From an uncultured Porphyromonadaceae bacterium (GTDB taxonomy: Bacteria; Bacteroidota; Bacteroidia; Bacteroidales; Muribaculaceae): a stretch of 64,000 bases of DNA. The stretch is from NCBI GenBank assembly GCA_947176915.1, contig CAMWSM010000005.1:1-64000 (forward strand). Reading direction: 5' to 3'. Made by a program: the position numbers and the translations under genes. Of the stretch, positions 8,779 through 20,338 are shown in pieces (within the stretch, counting starts at the first letter, position 1; the number at the start of each line of letters is the position of its first letter). The notes under the pieces were generated by a model, which was not told where the DNA came from, made no database searches, and saw nothing but the letters and a program-made list of their open reading frames with translations.

Positions 8779-10752
8779 TTATTCTATCACTATTGCAAAG
8801 CCGCCTCCGGGAGCAAGTGAGATTTCCAAGGGATTGGCAGGGGAGAGATTCAGAATCTCTTTCTTGTAGTCGCGGGCATTTCTGTCGGCGTTAACTCCAT
8901 CCTTGAAGAGAGTGGCATTATGATTTCCCGGTTCGAGGAAAGAGAGATCTAATTTGATCTCGCGTGGAGTCCAGTCGGTTATGCCTGCGACGTACCATTT
9001 GTCGCCCTTCCGTCGGGCAGTAACTATATATTCCCCCATTTCTCCGTCAAGGATACGTGTTTCATCCCAAACGGTGGGAATTGCAGCGATAAAATCACGG
9101 CATTCGGGCTCGGCATCATAGTTGGAGGGGGTGTCGCAAAGCATGGTGAAAGGAGAGTCGTAGACGATGAAGAGAGCAAGCTGGTGGCAGCGGGTGCCCT
9201 GACTCATAGGCTCGTAATAGTTTGCATGGTATGATTTCTTAGTTGCATTCCTCATAGCCCCCGGGGTGTAGTCCATCGGACCCGCAACCTGGCGTATGTA
9301 GGGAATCATGACATCATATTTCATCTGGTCGAGCTTTCCATCACTCCACTTCATCTGTTCCAGACCGTTTACCCCTTCAAAATTAAGCACATTGGGATAT
9401 GTGCGGTTAAGGCCGGCTGGTTTATACATACCATGAAGATCAAGGAAGAGATTATATTTCGCCGCAGTTTCCGACGCACGATGGATGAAATCGACAATCT
9501 CCTGATCATCACGATCCATGAAATCGACTTTAAACCCTTTAACACCCATATTGGCATAATGCTTGCAGACGTTCTCCATATCACGGTCGAACGCATAATA
9601 TCCGGCCCAAAGCACGATACCTACATTCTTTTTATCCGCATAGCCGATTATCTCCGAGAGATCAATTTCGGGCACCACCTGCATAAGGTCGGCTTTCTTG
9701 TTTACAGCCCATCCCTCGTCAAGAATAACATATTCAATGCCATTGTCGGAAGCGAAATCTATATACTTCTTATATGTGTCGTTATTAACTCCTGTCTTAA
9801 AATCCACACCCGTGAGATTCCATGCGTTCCACCAATCCCAAGCCACTTTCCCGGGCTTTATCCAGCTGATGTCGGAGAGACGGTTGGGAGAAGCGAGCAG
9901 ATATGAAAGATTGGAGGCAGCGAGATCACGGTCATTATCAGTAACAATAGCTACACGCCAGGGAAAAGTGCGTTTCCCATTTGTCCTCACTATGTAGTTT
10001 TCGCGTTCTTGCACCACCATCTGAAGTTCGTTATGTCCGCCCTGAATTTTGGTTTTGGGATAGGGAGCATGATTGCCTTTCAACCCCTTCGGATTATCAC
10101 CGGCCATCATGTATAATCCCGGAAACTGTTCGAGATCGGATTCCGTGATACATACTTTCACGTTATTGTCAAGTTCAACAACAAGGGGCAGGAAGGCTAT
10201 CTTATTTTTATCTACCTCCGAAAGTTTAACTTCTGCATATTCGTTTTCGAAGGAATTGAAATAGGGGTCATCCTTGCGAGGGATAGCGTAAGGGATGAAC
10301 GCCTTGGCATCGGAGGGGAAATTATATTCCACACCCTCATCGCGTATCACGAGAGGTTTTTTCTGATTAGAGATGAAGCGATATGCCACTCCATCATCAT
10401 AGACGCGAAACTCTATTCCCCAGTCTCCGGCAAAGTGGAAGGCGGCAGCATTGTAATGCTCCTTTATGCTATCGGCTCTGTAGAAAGGGGAGGGGATTGT
10501 TGTGTCGACACTTTTGCGGAAAACTTTCTTGACATTGGGATTTTCACCCCAGACAGAGCCATTTTCAAGGGTCATTGAAATGGGGGAGGGGTCGAGAACA
10601 GGTCGGTTGTTGAAAGAAATGCTGTAGGTCAGAGTTTTTCCTACATTTATCTCTGTTTTCAGTTTTCCGGAAGGAGAGGAGATATTGTAATTATTTTCAG
10701 GGAAAGCAGCCAAGGCAGTCATCAGCAGCAATCCGAAAGTTAAGTTTCTCAT
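8779..10752 (-). CDS. Glycoside hydrolase family 97 protein
   Basis: 657 aa; WDWWNAWNLTGVDFKTGVNNDTYKKYIDFASDNGIEYVILDEGW and GVKGFKVDFMDRDDQ. Confidence 0.92.
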   Translation of the reverse strand: MRNLTFGLLLMTALAAFPENNYNISSPSGKLKTEINVGKTLTYSISFNNRPVLDPSPISMTLENGSVWGENPNVKKVFRKSVDTTIPSPFYRADSIKEHYNAAAFHFAGDWGIEFRVYDDGVAYRFISNQKKPLVIRDEGVEYNFPSDAKAFIPYAIPRKDDPYFNSFENEYAEVKLSEVDKNKIAFLPLVVELDNNVKVCITESDLEQFPGLYMMAGDNPKGLKGNHAPYPKTKIQGGHNELQMVVQERENYIVRTNGKRTFPWRVAIVTDNDRDLAASNLSYLLASPNRLSDISWIKPGKVAWDWWNAWNLTGVDFKTGVNNDTYKKYIDFASDNGIEYVILDEGWAVNKKADLMQVVPEIDLSEIIGYADKKNVGIVLWAGYYAFDRDMENVCKHYANMGVKGFKVDFMDRDDQEIVDFIHRASETAAKYNLFLDLHGMYKPAGLNRTYPNVLNFEGVNGLEQMKWSDGKLDQMKYDVMIPYIRQVAGPMDYTPGAMRNATKKSYHANYYEPMSQGTRCHQLALFIVYDSPFTMLCDTPSNYDAEPECRDFIAAIPTVWDETRILDGEMGEYIVTARRKGDKWYVAGITDWTPREIKLDLSFLEPGNHNATLFKDGVNADRNARDYKKEILNLSPANPLEISLAPGGGFAIVIE

Positions 10753-10780
10753 CGTTTAAAATTTTAGGTAAAATTCGAGT

Positions 10781-10811
10781 CAAAAGTAACAATTAAGTTT
10801 GAAGTATGCAA
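10781..10811 (-). promoter_or_regulatory. Predicted promoter of GH97 gene
   Basis: - strand TTG-N20-TACTTTTG. Confidence 0.5.
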
Positions 10812-10831
10812 TTTTAAGGGGAGGAGAAATA

Positions 10832-10852
10832 AAAAAGCCCGCAGAGCGGGCT
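10832..10852 (-). terminator. Intrinsic terminator-like hairpin
   Basis: AGCCCGCagaGCGGGCT, followed by a T tract on the - strand. Confidence 0.55.
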
Positions 10853-10948
10853 TGTGGCTGTCGGCGTATTCGCGCGAACTATGGGACGATGGGGGAGGGG
10901 GAGTTAGATCATGCTACGGGAATTTTATGGGGTTTTTGCGGGGATGAC

Positions 10949-10965
10949 GGGGCAGGGACTGCCCC
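10949..10965. repeat. Dispersed REP-like palindrome
   Basis: GGGGCAGGGACTGCCCC then CTCCCGG; related copies at 13191, 13223 and 27465. Confidence 0.75.
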
Positions 10966-11029
10966 TGCTCCCGGGGGGATCGGCTCCCAGGGGATAAGGG
11001 GCTTCTCCCGGATTTATTTTCTGTTTTGA

Positions 11030-13090
<2,061 letters not shown>

Positions 13091-13112
13091 ATAAGTGATA
13101 ATTCAGTAAGTC

Positions 13113-13155
13113 AGAGGCTGCTTCATGATGTCATGAGGCAGCCTCTTTTTTTGCT
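13113..13155 (+). terminator. Intrinsic terminator of gyrB
   Basis: AGAGGCTGCtTCATGAtgTCATGAgGCAGCCTCT followed by T tract. Confidence 0.85.
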
Positions 13156-13190
13156 TGTATAGTGTTAAAAGAAATTGTCGCGCAATAGTC

Positions 13191-13240
13191 GGGGCAGGGA
13201 CTGCCCCTCCTCCCGGAGTAATGGGGCAAGGGACTGCCCC
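13191..13240. repeat. Two REP-like palindromes in tandem
   Basis: GGGGCAGGGACTGCCCCTCCTCCCGG and GGGGCAAGGGACTGCCCCTCCTCCCGG. Confidence 0.75.
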
Positions 13241-13252
13241 TCCTCCCGGTGG

Positions 13253-14410
13253 TTATTTGAGTTTGAGCATTGTTCCGGGTTCGAGGGGGGTAATTTCTGT
13301 GATGAAGTTGAGCTGGCAGAGCTTCAGGGTGGTGATTCCTGCGCGCTGAGCTATGCTTTTGACTGTATCGCCTTGACGCACTACGTAGGTGTTTTTATTC
13401 TTGAGAGATGTCTTGGTGCCGTTCAGACCTGTGGCGAGGATTCTGCTGGATTCATTGTCTCTGTTCAGTTTCCCAGCCACATTGTAGTTGCGTCCGGTGA
13501 AATCGAACATTGCGAGGGGATCCATAGCGGTGCCCATATATCGGACTTCAAAATGGAGGTGAGGTCCGGTTGAATTTCCGGTGTTTCCTCCGAGGGCAAT
13601 CGCATCGCCGGCTTCCACCTTTTGTCCCGGGAGGACAATTGCTTCATTAAGGTGGGCGTAGCGCGTTTCAACGCCATTGCTGTGTGCCACGACAACGAAA
13701 TTGCCGTAACCTCCCGGTTCGTATCCGACACGGCCTACCACTCCCGGGAGGGCGGCACGGACAGTATCGCCTATATTCAAAGCTAAATCCACCCCTTTGT
13801 GCATTCTGCCGAAACTTGAGCGAAATCCGAAATTAGATGTTATCCTGCCCCACACGGGACGATAGAAATCTTCAGGCTGGAATTTTGGGATAGCCCCTTT
13901 GTAGAGGGAAAGAGTGGCATTCTGTCCCTCCGTCCCCCAGAAACCGTTGTCGTAGTAGTTCGTATTGCCGTAAGTGGCGGTAATGTAGTCGAGCACATTG
14001 TCTGTGGAGAGAGATGCGAACACGCCATCAATTAAATTCTTGGTGTAGGCATCAGGATAGGAGAAAATCTCCGTCAGCATCGCATCGGCTGTAGAGGCGG
14101 GGTCGGCAGGGGCTATGACGGAAAGCACATCCATTACATCGGGAGGAGAGGAGGGATTTACGGTTGACATCATGTCAGTCATAGACTCCAACGCCTCTTC
14201 GTTGTCAATAAGATTGAGCACATCCATTATGTTTTCGCCGGAGTCGGTTATTCTTAGCGATTCGGGTTTGCCGAGAGAGTTAAGTATGCGCGATGTCTTT
14301 ACCTTATCTATTGGCGAGGAAGTTCCTTTCCTTGTCTGAGCTAATGAGGAGAGATCAGCGCCGGCAAGAATCAATATAATGAATGCTACGAAAAGAGCAT
14401 TATTCCGCAT
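13253..14410 (-). CDS. M23 family metallopeptidase with C-terminal LysM domain
   Basis: GRMHKGVDLALNIGD, HLHFEVRYMGTAMDP, then YVVRQGDTVKSIAQRAGITTLKLCQLN. Confidence 0.93.
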   Translation of the reverse strand: MRNNALFVAFIILILAGADLSSLAQTRKGTSSPIDKVKTSRILNSLGKPESLRITDSGENIMDVLNLIDNEEALESMTDMMSTVNPSSPPDVMDVLSVIAPADPASTADAMLTEIFSYPDAYTKNLIDGVFASLSTDNVLDYITATYGNTNYYDNGFWGTEGQNATLSLYKGAIPKFQPEDFYRPVWGRITSNFGFRSSFGRMHKGVDLALNIGDTVRAALPGVVGRVGYEPGGYGNFVVVAHSNGVETRYAHLNEAIVLPGQKVEAGDAIALGGNTGNSTGPHLHFEVRYMGTAMDPLAMFDFTGRNYNVAGKLNRDNESSRILATGLNGTKTSLKNKNTYVVRQGDTVKSIAQRAGITTLKLCQLNFITEITPLEPGTMLKLK

Positions 14411-15530
14411 TTTTCCTTTTGTTTTCGGCAGCTGACTTTTTTCTTTCCTCCCAGAGGGGCTGACCAAACAGAATCCATGCAGCGCAAGCCACGAAAGCGA
14501 GGAAAGTGAATCCTACAAGAATCATCATCTTTTTAGGGCTTGACGCCTTGACGGGGACTGTGGCAGGAGTAACGATGGCATACACAGGAGTGGTTTCCTG
14601 TACTTTTGCCTTTGCTTTCTGCACCTGCTGTGCTGTCTGGTTATAGAGGTTAAAGGCGAGGGTAGCCTCATTTTCGAGACGGTCGCGGGTTATCTGCGCC
14701 GAATATAGTACTATTCCCTGATTTCGGTCGAGATAATCGGCATACCGCTGCTGCGCCTTGTAGTATTCCTGCTGCGCTTCCTCATTAAGGGTCTCGGCAT
14801 ACTCAAGATCCTTGCGGGCCTTGTTCGTGCGGTATTCAGTGATGAACTGCTGGAGGCGGCTCACGACAGTGTCGGCAAGAATGGCAGACACAAGCGGATC
14901 CTGCATGTTGACGTTAATGCTCACTACGGAAGTCTTCTGGTCGACACTTGCGGCAATCCTCTTGTTAAGGGCTTCGACAAGCTTATTTTCCTCCTTGGTG
15001 AGCCGGAAAGTGTTAAGCTTATGGGTTGCGTCCTCATCCTCATCTCCTCCACGGATTGCTCCGAGGAGTTTGAAAGGAAGACCTAAGACTGCGCTCCACC
15101 AGGGGGCGGATATATCCTCTTCCATGTATTGGGCAACGGTCATTTTTTTATCCGGCTTTCCGTCGGCGCCTAATGTCGTTACCTCCACGTCAAAGAGTCC
15201 TGTCATAAAGGGGACCGAGCTCACCACATCGGGATATAGCTGAGGATAAAGGGCATCCGCACCGGAAGCGGAACCGGCGGAAAGCCCTGCCATTGATGCG
15301 AGCGCCCCCAGGCCGCCGCTTGCCTTAGCCTCGTTTGCCTCGGGGGCAAGCTTAACGGTAGTGGAGTATTCCTTGGGTATGCTGAAAGCAATGATAATTC
15401 CGATAACGGCACCACATACACTCCAAATTAGGAGTTTCTTGCGTTTGTCCCAGAGTTTTGAAGCAAGTTCGAGAAGGTCAATTTCTTTCTCCTCGGGGTC
15501 TTGGCGTTTAATATCCTTATCTTCCTGCAT
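14400..15530 (-). CDS. Wzz/chain-length-determinant family protein
   Basis: Two TM segments flanking a coiled-coil periplasmic region; likely start MQEDKDIKRQD. Confidence 0.88.
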   Translation of the reverse strand: MQEDKDIKRQDPEEKEIDLLELASKLWDKRKKLLIWSVCGAVIGIIIAFSIPKEYSTTVKLAPEANEAKASGGLGALASMAGLSAGSASGADALYPQLYPDVVSSVPFMTGLFDVEVTTLGADGKPDKKMTVAQYMEEDISAPWWSAVLGLPFKLLGAIRGGDEDEDATHKLNTFRLTKEENKLVEALNKRIAASVDQKTSVVSINVNMQDPLVSAILADTVVSRLQQFITEYRTNKARKDLEYAETLNEEAQQEYYKAQQRYADYLDRNQGIVLYSAQITRDRLENEATLAFNLYNQTAQQVQKAKAKVQETTPVYAIVTPATVPVKASSPKKMMILVGFTFLAFVACAAWILFGQPLWEERKKSAAENKRKNAE

Positions 15531-15564
15531 TATGATGGAAATATTGGAGATGAATGAATGTGGA

Positions 15565-18042
15565 TTATTTCTTGAAAATGTTTGTGATTGTCGCAGCCAT
15601 TGTCGCCACAGATGAGAAGCTTGTGGCAAATGCGAGAATCTTGGTCCAGTCAGTGCCGTTAGAATCAGGCTTAGAGGGAACAATAATCTGGCATCCCGGC
15701 TCTATGACAGTGCTCTTTTTGGCTTTTGCCACAGATCCGTTCATATAAACCACAAACGCCTTTCCTTTCTTGGCACGCTGGCCGTAACCACCCGCCTGAT
15801 CGATATAATAGCTCAGCTTTTTCCCGGGAACGTAAACCACGGTATTGGGGAACATGACATCGCCGGCAATCTTGACAGTGCTCTGTTCCTCGGGGATGTA
15901 GATCTTATCGCCGGGTTTCAGGACAATATCATAGCTGCTTCCGGGATTTGCGAGAGCCAGTGTCAGGTCGATACCTACGTTGTACGTATCGGAGAAATTC
16001 ATTTTCGTCATGGAGATTGAATCGCCTTTCTCCGCATTGTTGTTGCTTTGAGCGAGACGGAAAGCCTCATCGCGGCTGGCGATTTCATCTTCGGTGAGTT
16101 TACGGGTCATGTGTGCCCCCTTGATATAAGCGCTTTCAAGGAGACCTCCGGCACGACGAACGACATCGGATATGCGTTCATTTCTTTTCGTGAGTACGTA
16201 TGAACCTCCGAAGAGCACTTCCCCTTCAAGAGAGACCTGTTCCTGAGGGACGTAATTGGGGCTTTTCCTCACATAGACCATATCGTAAGGCTTGAGGAGG
16301 AAACTTGAGGCATTGCTTGCTGCCAGTCCGTTCTCTATTGAGAGTGTAAAGGTCTGAGAAATCTGATTTGACTGTGTGGTGGCAGTTGGATCTACGAAAC
16401 GACGCGCCACGTCAATACGTACGGTGGAGGCTCCTTCAAGCAATCCTCCGGCCATAAGGATAAGGTCTTCGATCGTAGTGTTCTTTGCGTAGGGATATTC
16501 CCCGGGCTTGGAAATTTGGCCGTTGATGGTTAGATTGCCTCGTTCTTCGATCTCCATTATGCTTGACACTACGATAAGGTCGTTGCGCTTGAGCTCCACA
16601 TCCGCTGCTCTTCCGGCAAGAATATCATTCAGATTAATGCCGATTACCTGAAGCTCCATGTTGGGGCCTTCGCGATAAATCAGCACACGGTCTGTGTAGG
16701 CATCCTCGGTAACGCCCTCTGCAAGCCGCAGGAGATCGCCGAGGGTGGTGATGTTTTTGTTAAGGGCATACATGCCGGGACGATATACGGCTCCTTCAAG
16801 ATCGACACGGTTGGCGTAACGGTCGAGGACAGTACCAACGGTAAGGATGTCTCCATCCTTCAGGCGATAAGAGGCGAATTGGTCACGCTGAATATTGAAG
16901 AGCTCGTTTTCGGTGCCATCCTGACGGGAGAGCCTTACCATGCCTGCGTATGCGTCGCCGGTGAATCCTCCGGCGTAGTCGAGCACCGATTTTACGGTTT
17001 CATCAGGTTTAATTTCATAGTACATCGGACGCTTCACATTACCGTCAATGCTAACGAGCTGATCGTAGGGGGGAACTATAATCACATCGCCCTCCTGGAG
17101 ACGAATATTTCCGTTAGTCTTTCCTTTGAAGAGATATTCGTAAATATCCACTCCGGCAACTTTCTTGCCGTTGCGGAGCACCTGAATGTTACGGAGAGAA
17201 CCGATGTCGTTTATACCTCCGGCACGATAAAGGGCATGGAACACGGATGAGAAAGGGGATAGCTGGAATGTGCCTGGAGTGGCAACCTCACCCATTACAT
17301 CAATCTGGATTGTACGGACCTGACCGAGAGTAACCTGAACGTCAGTCTCCGCATCAGACATTCCGGCATATTTACGGGAGAATGCGCTTTTAATGTGCTT
17401 GTTGGCATCGGAGATGGTCATTCCGTTAAGATAGACAGGTCCGAGCTGAGAAATCATGATGCTCCCTTCGGGGGATATGGTCTGACGGAGATGATCTTCG
17501 GAGGTGCCCCAAAGGTCAATAATCACTTCATCGCCGGGACCGAGACGATAGTTCTGCGGGGTAGCGAGATTCTCGCTCGGTTCGAAAGTAAGGGATTGGT
17601 TGTTGAACACCTTATGACCGTAAATCTCCTTTGTGGTCTGGTCAGTGAGTGTGGCATCCTCCGGATTTTCGTTTATGTATATGTCAGTTGTAGAGGAAAA
17701 GATATCCTGAGTGGGGTATTGACCCTGGGAAGGATACTGATTGCGGTTCTGATTTTTACCCTGCGACTGGGTATGAACCCTGTTGTTATTCTGATTCCGG
17801 TAGGCATTCTGGGATTGCGCATCATTGGCGCCGGCTTTTTGCTGAGCCTCATACATGGCCTTGATACGCTTGGCTTGTTCGGGAGTAACGCCTTTTGCGA
17901 GGAGTTCTTTGCCGATTTGCTGTTCTGATTTTCCGGCAGCAGACTGCTGTTTAATATAGTCGATTACCTGCTGGTCGGTCAAAGCGTAAGCCGACAAAGA
18001 GCAGAGCATAAGGAATGAGATGAGTATGTGTCTCATTTTCAT
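15565..18042 (-). CDS. Polysaccharide export outer-membrane protein with multiple SLBB domains
   Basis: NYRLGPGDEVIIDLWG and repeated SLBB-like segments; signal peptide MKMRHILISFLMLCSLSAYA. Confidence 0.92.
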   Translation of the reverse strand: MKMRHILISFLMLCSLSAYALTDQQVIDYIKQQSAAGKSEQQIGKELLAKGVTPEQAKRIKAMYEAQQKAGANDAQSQNAYRNQNNNRVHTQSQGKNQNRNQYPSQGQYPTQDIFSSTTDIYINENPEDATLTDQTTKEIYGHKVFNNQSLTFEPSENLATPQNYRLGPGDEVIIDLWGTSEDHLRQTISPEGSIMISQLGPVYLNGMTISDANKHIKSAFSRKYAGMSDAETDVQVTLGQVRTIQIDVMGEVATPGTFQLSPFSSVFHALYRAGGINDIGSLRNIQVLRNGKKVAGVDIYEYLFKGKTNGNIRLQEGDVIIVPPYDQLVSIDGNVKRPMYYEIKPDETVKSVLDYAGGFTGDAYAGMVRLSRQDGTENELFNIQRDQFASYRLKDGDILTVGTVLDRYANRVDLEGAVYRPGMYALNKNITTLGDLLRLAEGVTEDAYTDRVLIYREGPNMELQVIGINLNDILAGRAADVELKRNDLIVVSSIMEIEERGNLTINGQISKPGEYPYAKNTTIEDLILMAGGLLEGASTVRIDVARRFVDPTATTQSNQISQTFTLSIENGLAASNASSFLLKPYDMVYVRKSPNYVPQEQVSLEGEVLFGGSYVLTKRNERISDVVRRAGGLLESAYIKGAHMTRKLTEDEIASRDEAFRLAQSNNNAEKGDSISMTKMNFSDTYNVGIDLTLALANPGSSYDIVLKPGDKIYIPEEQSTVKIAGDVMFPNTVVYVPGKKLSYYIDQAGGYGQRAKKGKAFVVYMNGSVAKAKKSTVIEPGCQIIVPSKPDSNGTDWTKILAFATSFSSVATMAATITNIFKK

Positions 18043-18229
18043 ATAGCAGGGGTGAGTTACGTGAAAATATTCCAAAATAAAAAAATTCCATGAAACGTCT
18101 TTTGCAGACGGGAAAATTATGTGCAAAGTTAATAAAAAAAAGAATAAAAATATAGTTGGGAAAGTAAAATTAGCAAATTTTGGGAAAAAGGCGTCCGGTT
18201 TGAGGGGAGTAGATGAGGGGAATAGAAAA

Positions 18230-18247
18230 AGGCTGACTCACGTCAGC
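18230..18247 (-). terminator. Terminator-like hairpin
   Basis: GGCTGACtcacGTCAGCC; T-rich flank on - strand. Confidence 0.55.
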
Positions 18248-18315
18248 CCAATTTCTTTCAATTAAAACAACAATAACAACTTATTTCAGAACGCTTATAG
18301 CAGTTAATATCTTTT

Positions 18316-18339
18316 GAACCCCGTAGGGTTCTTTTTTTC
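18316..18339 (+). terminator. Terminator-like hairpin on + strand
   Basis: GAACCCcgtaGGGTTC followed by a T tract; no + strand CDS immediately upstream. Confidence 0.55.
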
Positions 18340-18414
18340 TGATTTTTAGCATTGTAGGCTTATCAGCCTTGTTACGATAATATAACACGGGGAAGGAGAA
18401 AATAGTTCGGAGGG

Positions 18415-18455
18415 AAAATAAAAAAAGAACGGGAAAGAGAGCATTTCTTTCCCGT
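18415..18455 (-). terminator. Intrinsic terminator downstream of HAD-AroB gene
   Basis: - strand ACGGGAAAGAaatgctcTCTTTCCCGT followed by TCTTTTTTTATTTT. Confidence 0.75.
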
Positions 18456-18571
18456 ATTAACATATTTTAAGTAAGAGATGGAAATAAGTTTATATGAATC
18501 TTTGATATGCTATGGGAATCTATAGATTCTCAGTATAAACTAATTTCCACCCTTTAATTATGGAATCGGGG

Positions 18572-20296
18572 TTATATCCCCATAATGTCGCGATAAATAT
18601 CGAGCGCCGCCTCAATGTCTTTTATGGGAGGGAGGCAGTCGATAATAGGTTCGCCCGGGGATTTAAGCAGGGTGAAGTTGGGAGATCCTGCAACGGCGTT
18701 CTTCTTGTCGTGAGCCATTATGGATATAAGGATGGGGATATCATCGCAAGTAATGCCGGTGGATGGATAGAAGGGTTTCAGAACCTCGGCAGCATATCTG
18801 TGGGTCTCATCAGAAGGGAACCCCTTCAGGAGATGGCTGAGAATTAATTCCACGAGCATTCCGTGAGCCACTGCCTCGCCATGGGCCAGAGGTTGATGAC
18901 GTTCTATGGCAAGGCTTTCGAAAGCATGTCCGGCAGTGTGTCCGAAATTGAGGATTTTTCTGAGACCCTTTTCAGTGGGATCCTGTGCCACCACCTCCTC
19001 CTTGATTTCAACACAACGCTTAATCTCGGGTTCGAGCAGGGCAGTGTCGGCAAGAAATTTTTCCACGTCAAGGAGACGGAAATAGAGTGGAGCATCCGCG
19101 ATAAGCCCGGTCTTTATCATCTCGGCATAACCCGAGAGAATTTCGCGGCGGGAGAGAGTCGCAAGGGGACGGGCGGTTATAATCACATCCGAGGGAAGAT
19201 GGAAAGCGCCGATTTCATTTTTCAGTCCGTTGAAATTAATCCCCGTTTTTCCGCCGGTGGCAGCATCTACGGCACCAAGCAGGGTGGTGGGGACGTTCAC
19301 AGCCCGGATGCCGCGTTTGAAGGTTGCGGCTGCAAACCCTCCTATGTCGGTTATCAACCCCCCTCCGATATTCACGACGAGACTCTTGCGAGTTGCATTC
19401 GCCTCCTCGAGAGCCATCCAGATGCGGGTTACGGATTCCAGGCTCTTGTGGTCTTCTCCCGGGGGAAGAACCACCTTGTTTGCTTTTGCCACGGTAGATG
19501 ATAAAGAGAAAAGGGGCATCACGCAGCGTTCCACATTTTCGTCAGTAACGATTGTGATTGTGGCAGGAGACAGTCTCTCAACCACTTCATCCAGAAGTAT
19601 GGCAGGGTGTGGCGGGAGATTTTTTTCAAGCCAGTCGGCAAACTCGTTCATTGACGAGAAAATCATGTCTGCCCCCTCTTTCTCAAATTCCTCGCGGGGG
19701 ATGGGGCCTGTGGTAACGGCAATTGTAAATGCTCCTGCAGCCTTGCCAGCCCTTACGCCAAGAGGTGCATTCTCAATCACAATAGAGCGAGAGGCGGGGA
19801 CGCGGGCTATTTCCGCTCCTTTAAGATAGGGTTCAGGATTTGGTTTTCCGTTCTTGACATCGAGGGCAGTAACCCTCATCCCCGGCAGGAAAGCGCCGGG
19901 ATAGTCAGAATTAAGGCTATCAAGGAGGCTATGCTGCGCGGAACCTGTCACGAGCACGCGTTTAAGACCCCCTCTTTCGAGAGCCTTGAGCATACGGTCG
20001 GCACCCGGCATCGGTTTCTTGACACCGTATGAGACAAAAAGGTCGGCTTTTCGACCATAAAGTTTCTCTACCTCCTCGGGAGAAGCCTCACGATTCAGTT
20101 CTCTTTTAAAAATCAGATTGACAGTGGCAGCCCCTGTCATACCCTCATAGAGGAAAAATTCCTCCGGGGTAGTTTCAATGCCCTGTTCAGACATCATCTG
20201 ATGCCAAGCGCGGGCATGAAAAGGCATGGAGTCATAGAGCACGCCATCCATATCGATCAGGGCGGCGCAGATTCCTTTGGGGAAATTATTATTCAT
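18572..20296 (-). CDS. aroB: Bifunctional HAD-family phosphatase / 3-dehydroquinate synthase fusion
   Basis: 574 aa. N-term HAD motifs DMDGVLYDS, VTGSAQHS, KPNPEPYLKGAE; C-term AroB motifs NIGGGLITDIGGFAAATFKRGI, NVPTTLLGAVDAATGGKTGIN, LNFGHTAGHAFE. Confidence 0.93.
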   Translation of the reverse strand: MNNNFPKGICAALIDMDGVLYDSMPFHARAWHQMMSEQGIETTPEEFFLYEGMTGAATVNLIFKRELNREASPEEVEKLYGRKADLFVSYGVKKPMPGADRMLKALERGGLKRVLVTGSAQHSLLDSLNSDYPGAFLPGMRVTALDVKNGKPNPEPYLKGAEIARVPASRSIVIENAPLGVRAGKAAGAFTIAVTTGPIPREEFEKEGADMIFSSMNEFADWLEKNLPPHPAILLDEVVERLSPATITIVTDENVERCVMPLFSLSSTVAKANKVVLPPGEDHKSLESVTRIWMALEEANATRKSLVVNIGGGLITDIGGFAAATFKRGIRAVNVPTTLLGAVDAATGGKTGINFNGLKNEIGAFHLPSDVIITARPLATLSRREILSGYAEMIKTGLIADAPLYFRLLDVEKFLADTALLEPEIKRCVEIKEEVVAQDPTEKGLRKILNFGHTAGHAFESLAIERHQPLAHGEAVAHGMLVELILSHLLKGFPSDETHRYAAEVLKPFYPSTGITCDDIPILISIMAHDKKNAVAGSPNFTLLKSPGEPIIDCLPPIKDIEAALDIYRDIMGI

Positions 20297-20338
20297 CTGC
20301 TAATTAGTTTTGACTTCATATTAACGAACGTCGGAACC

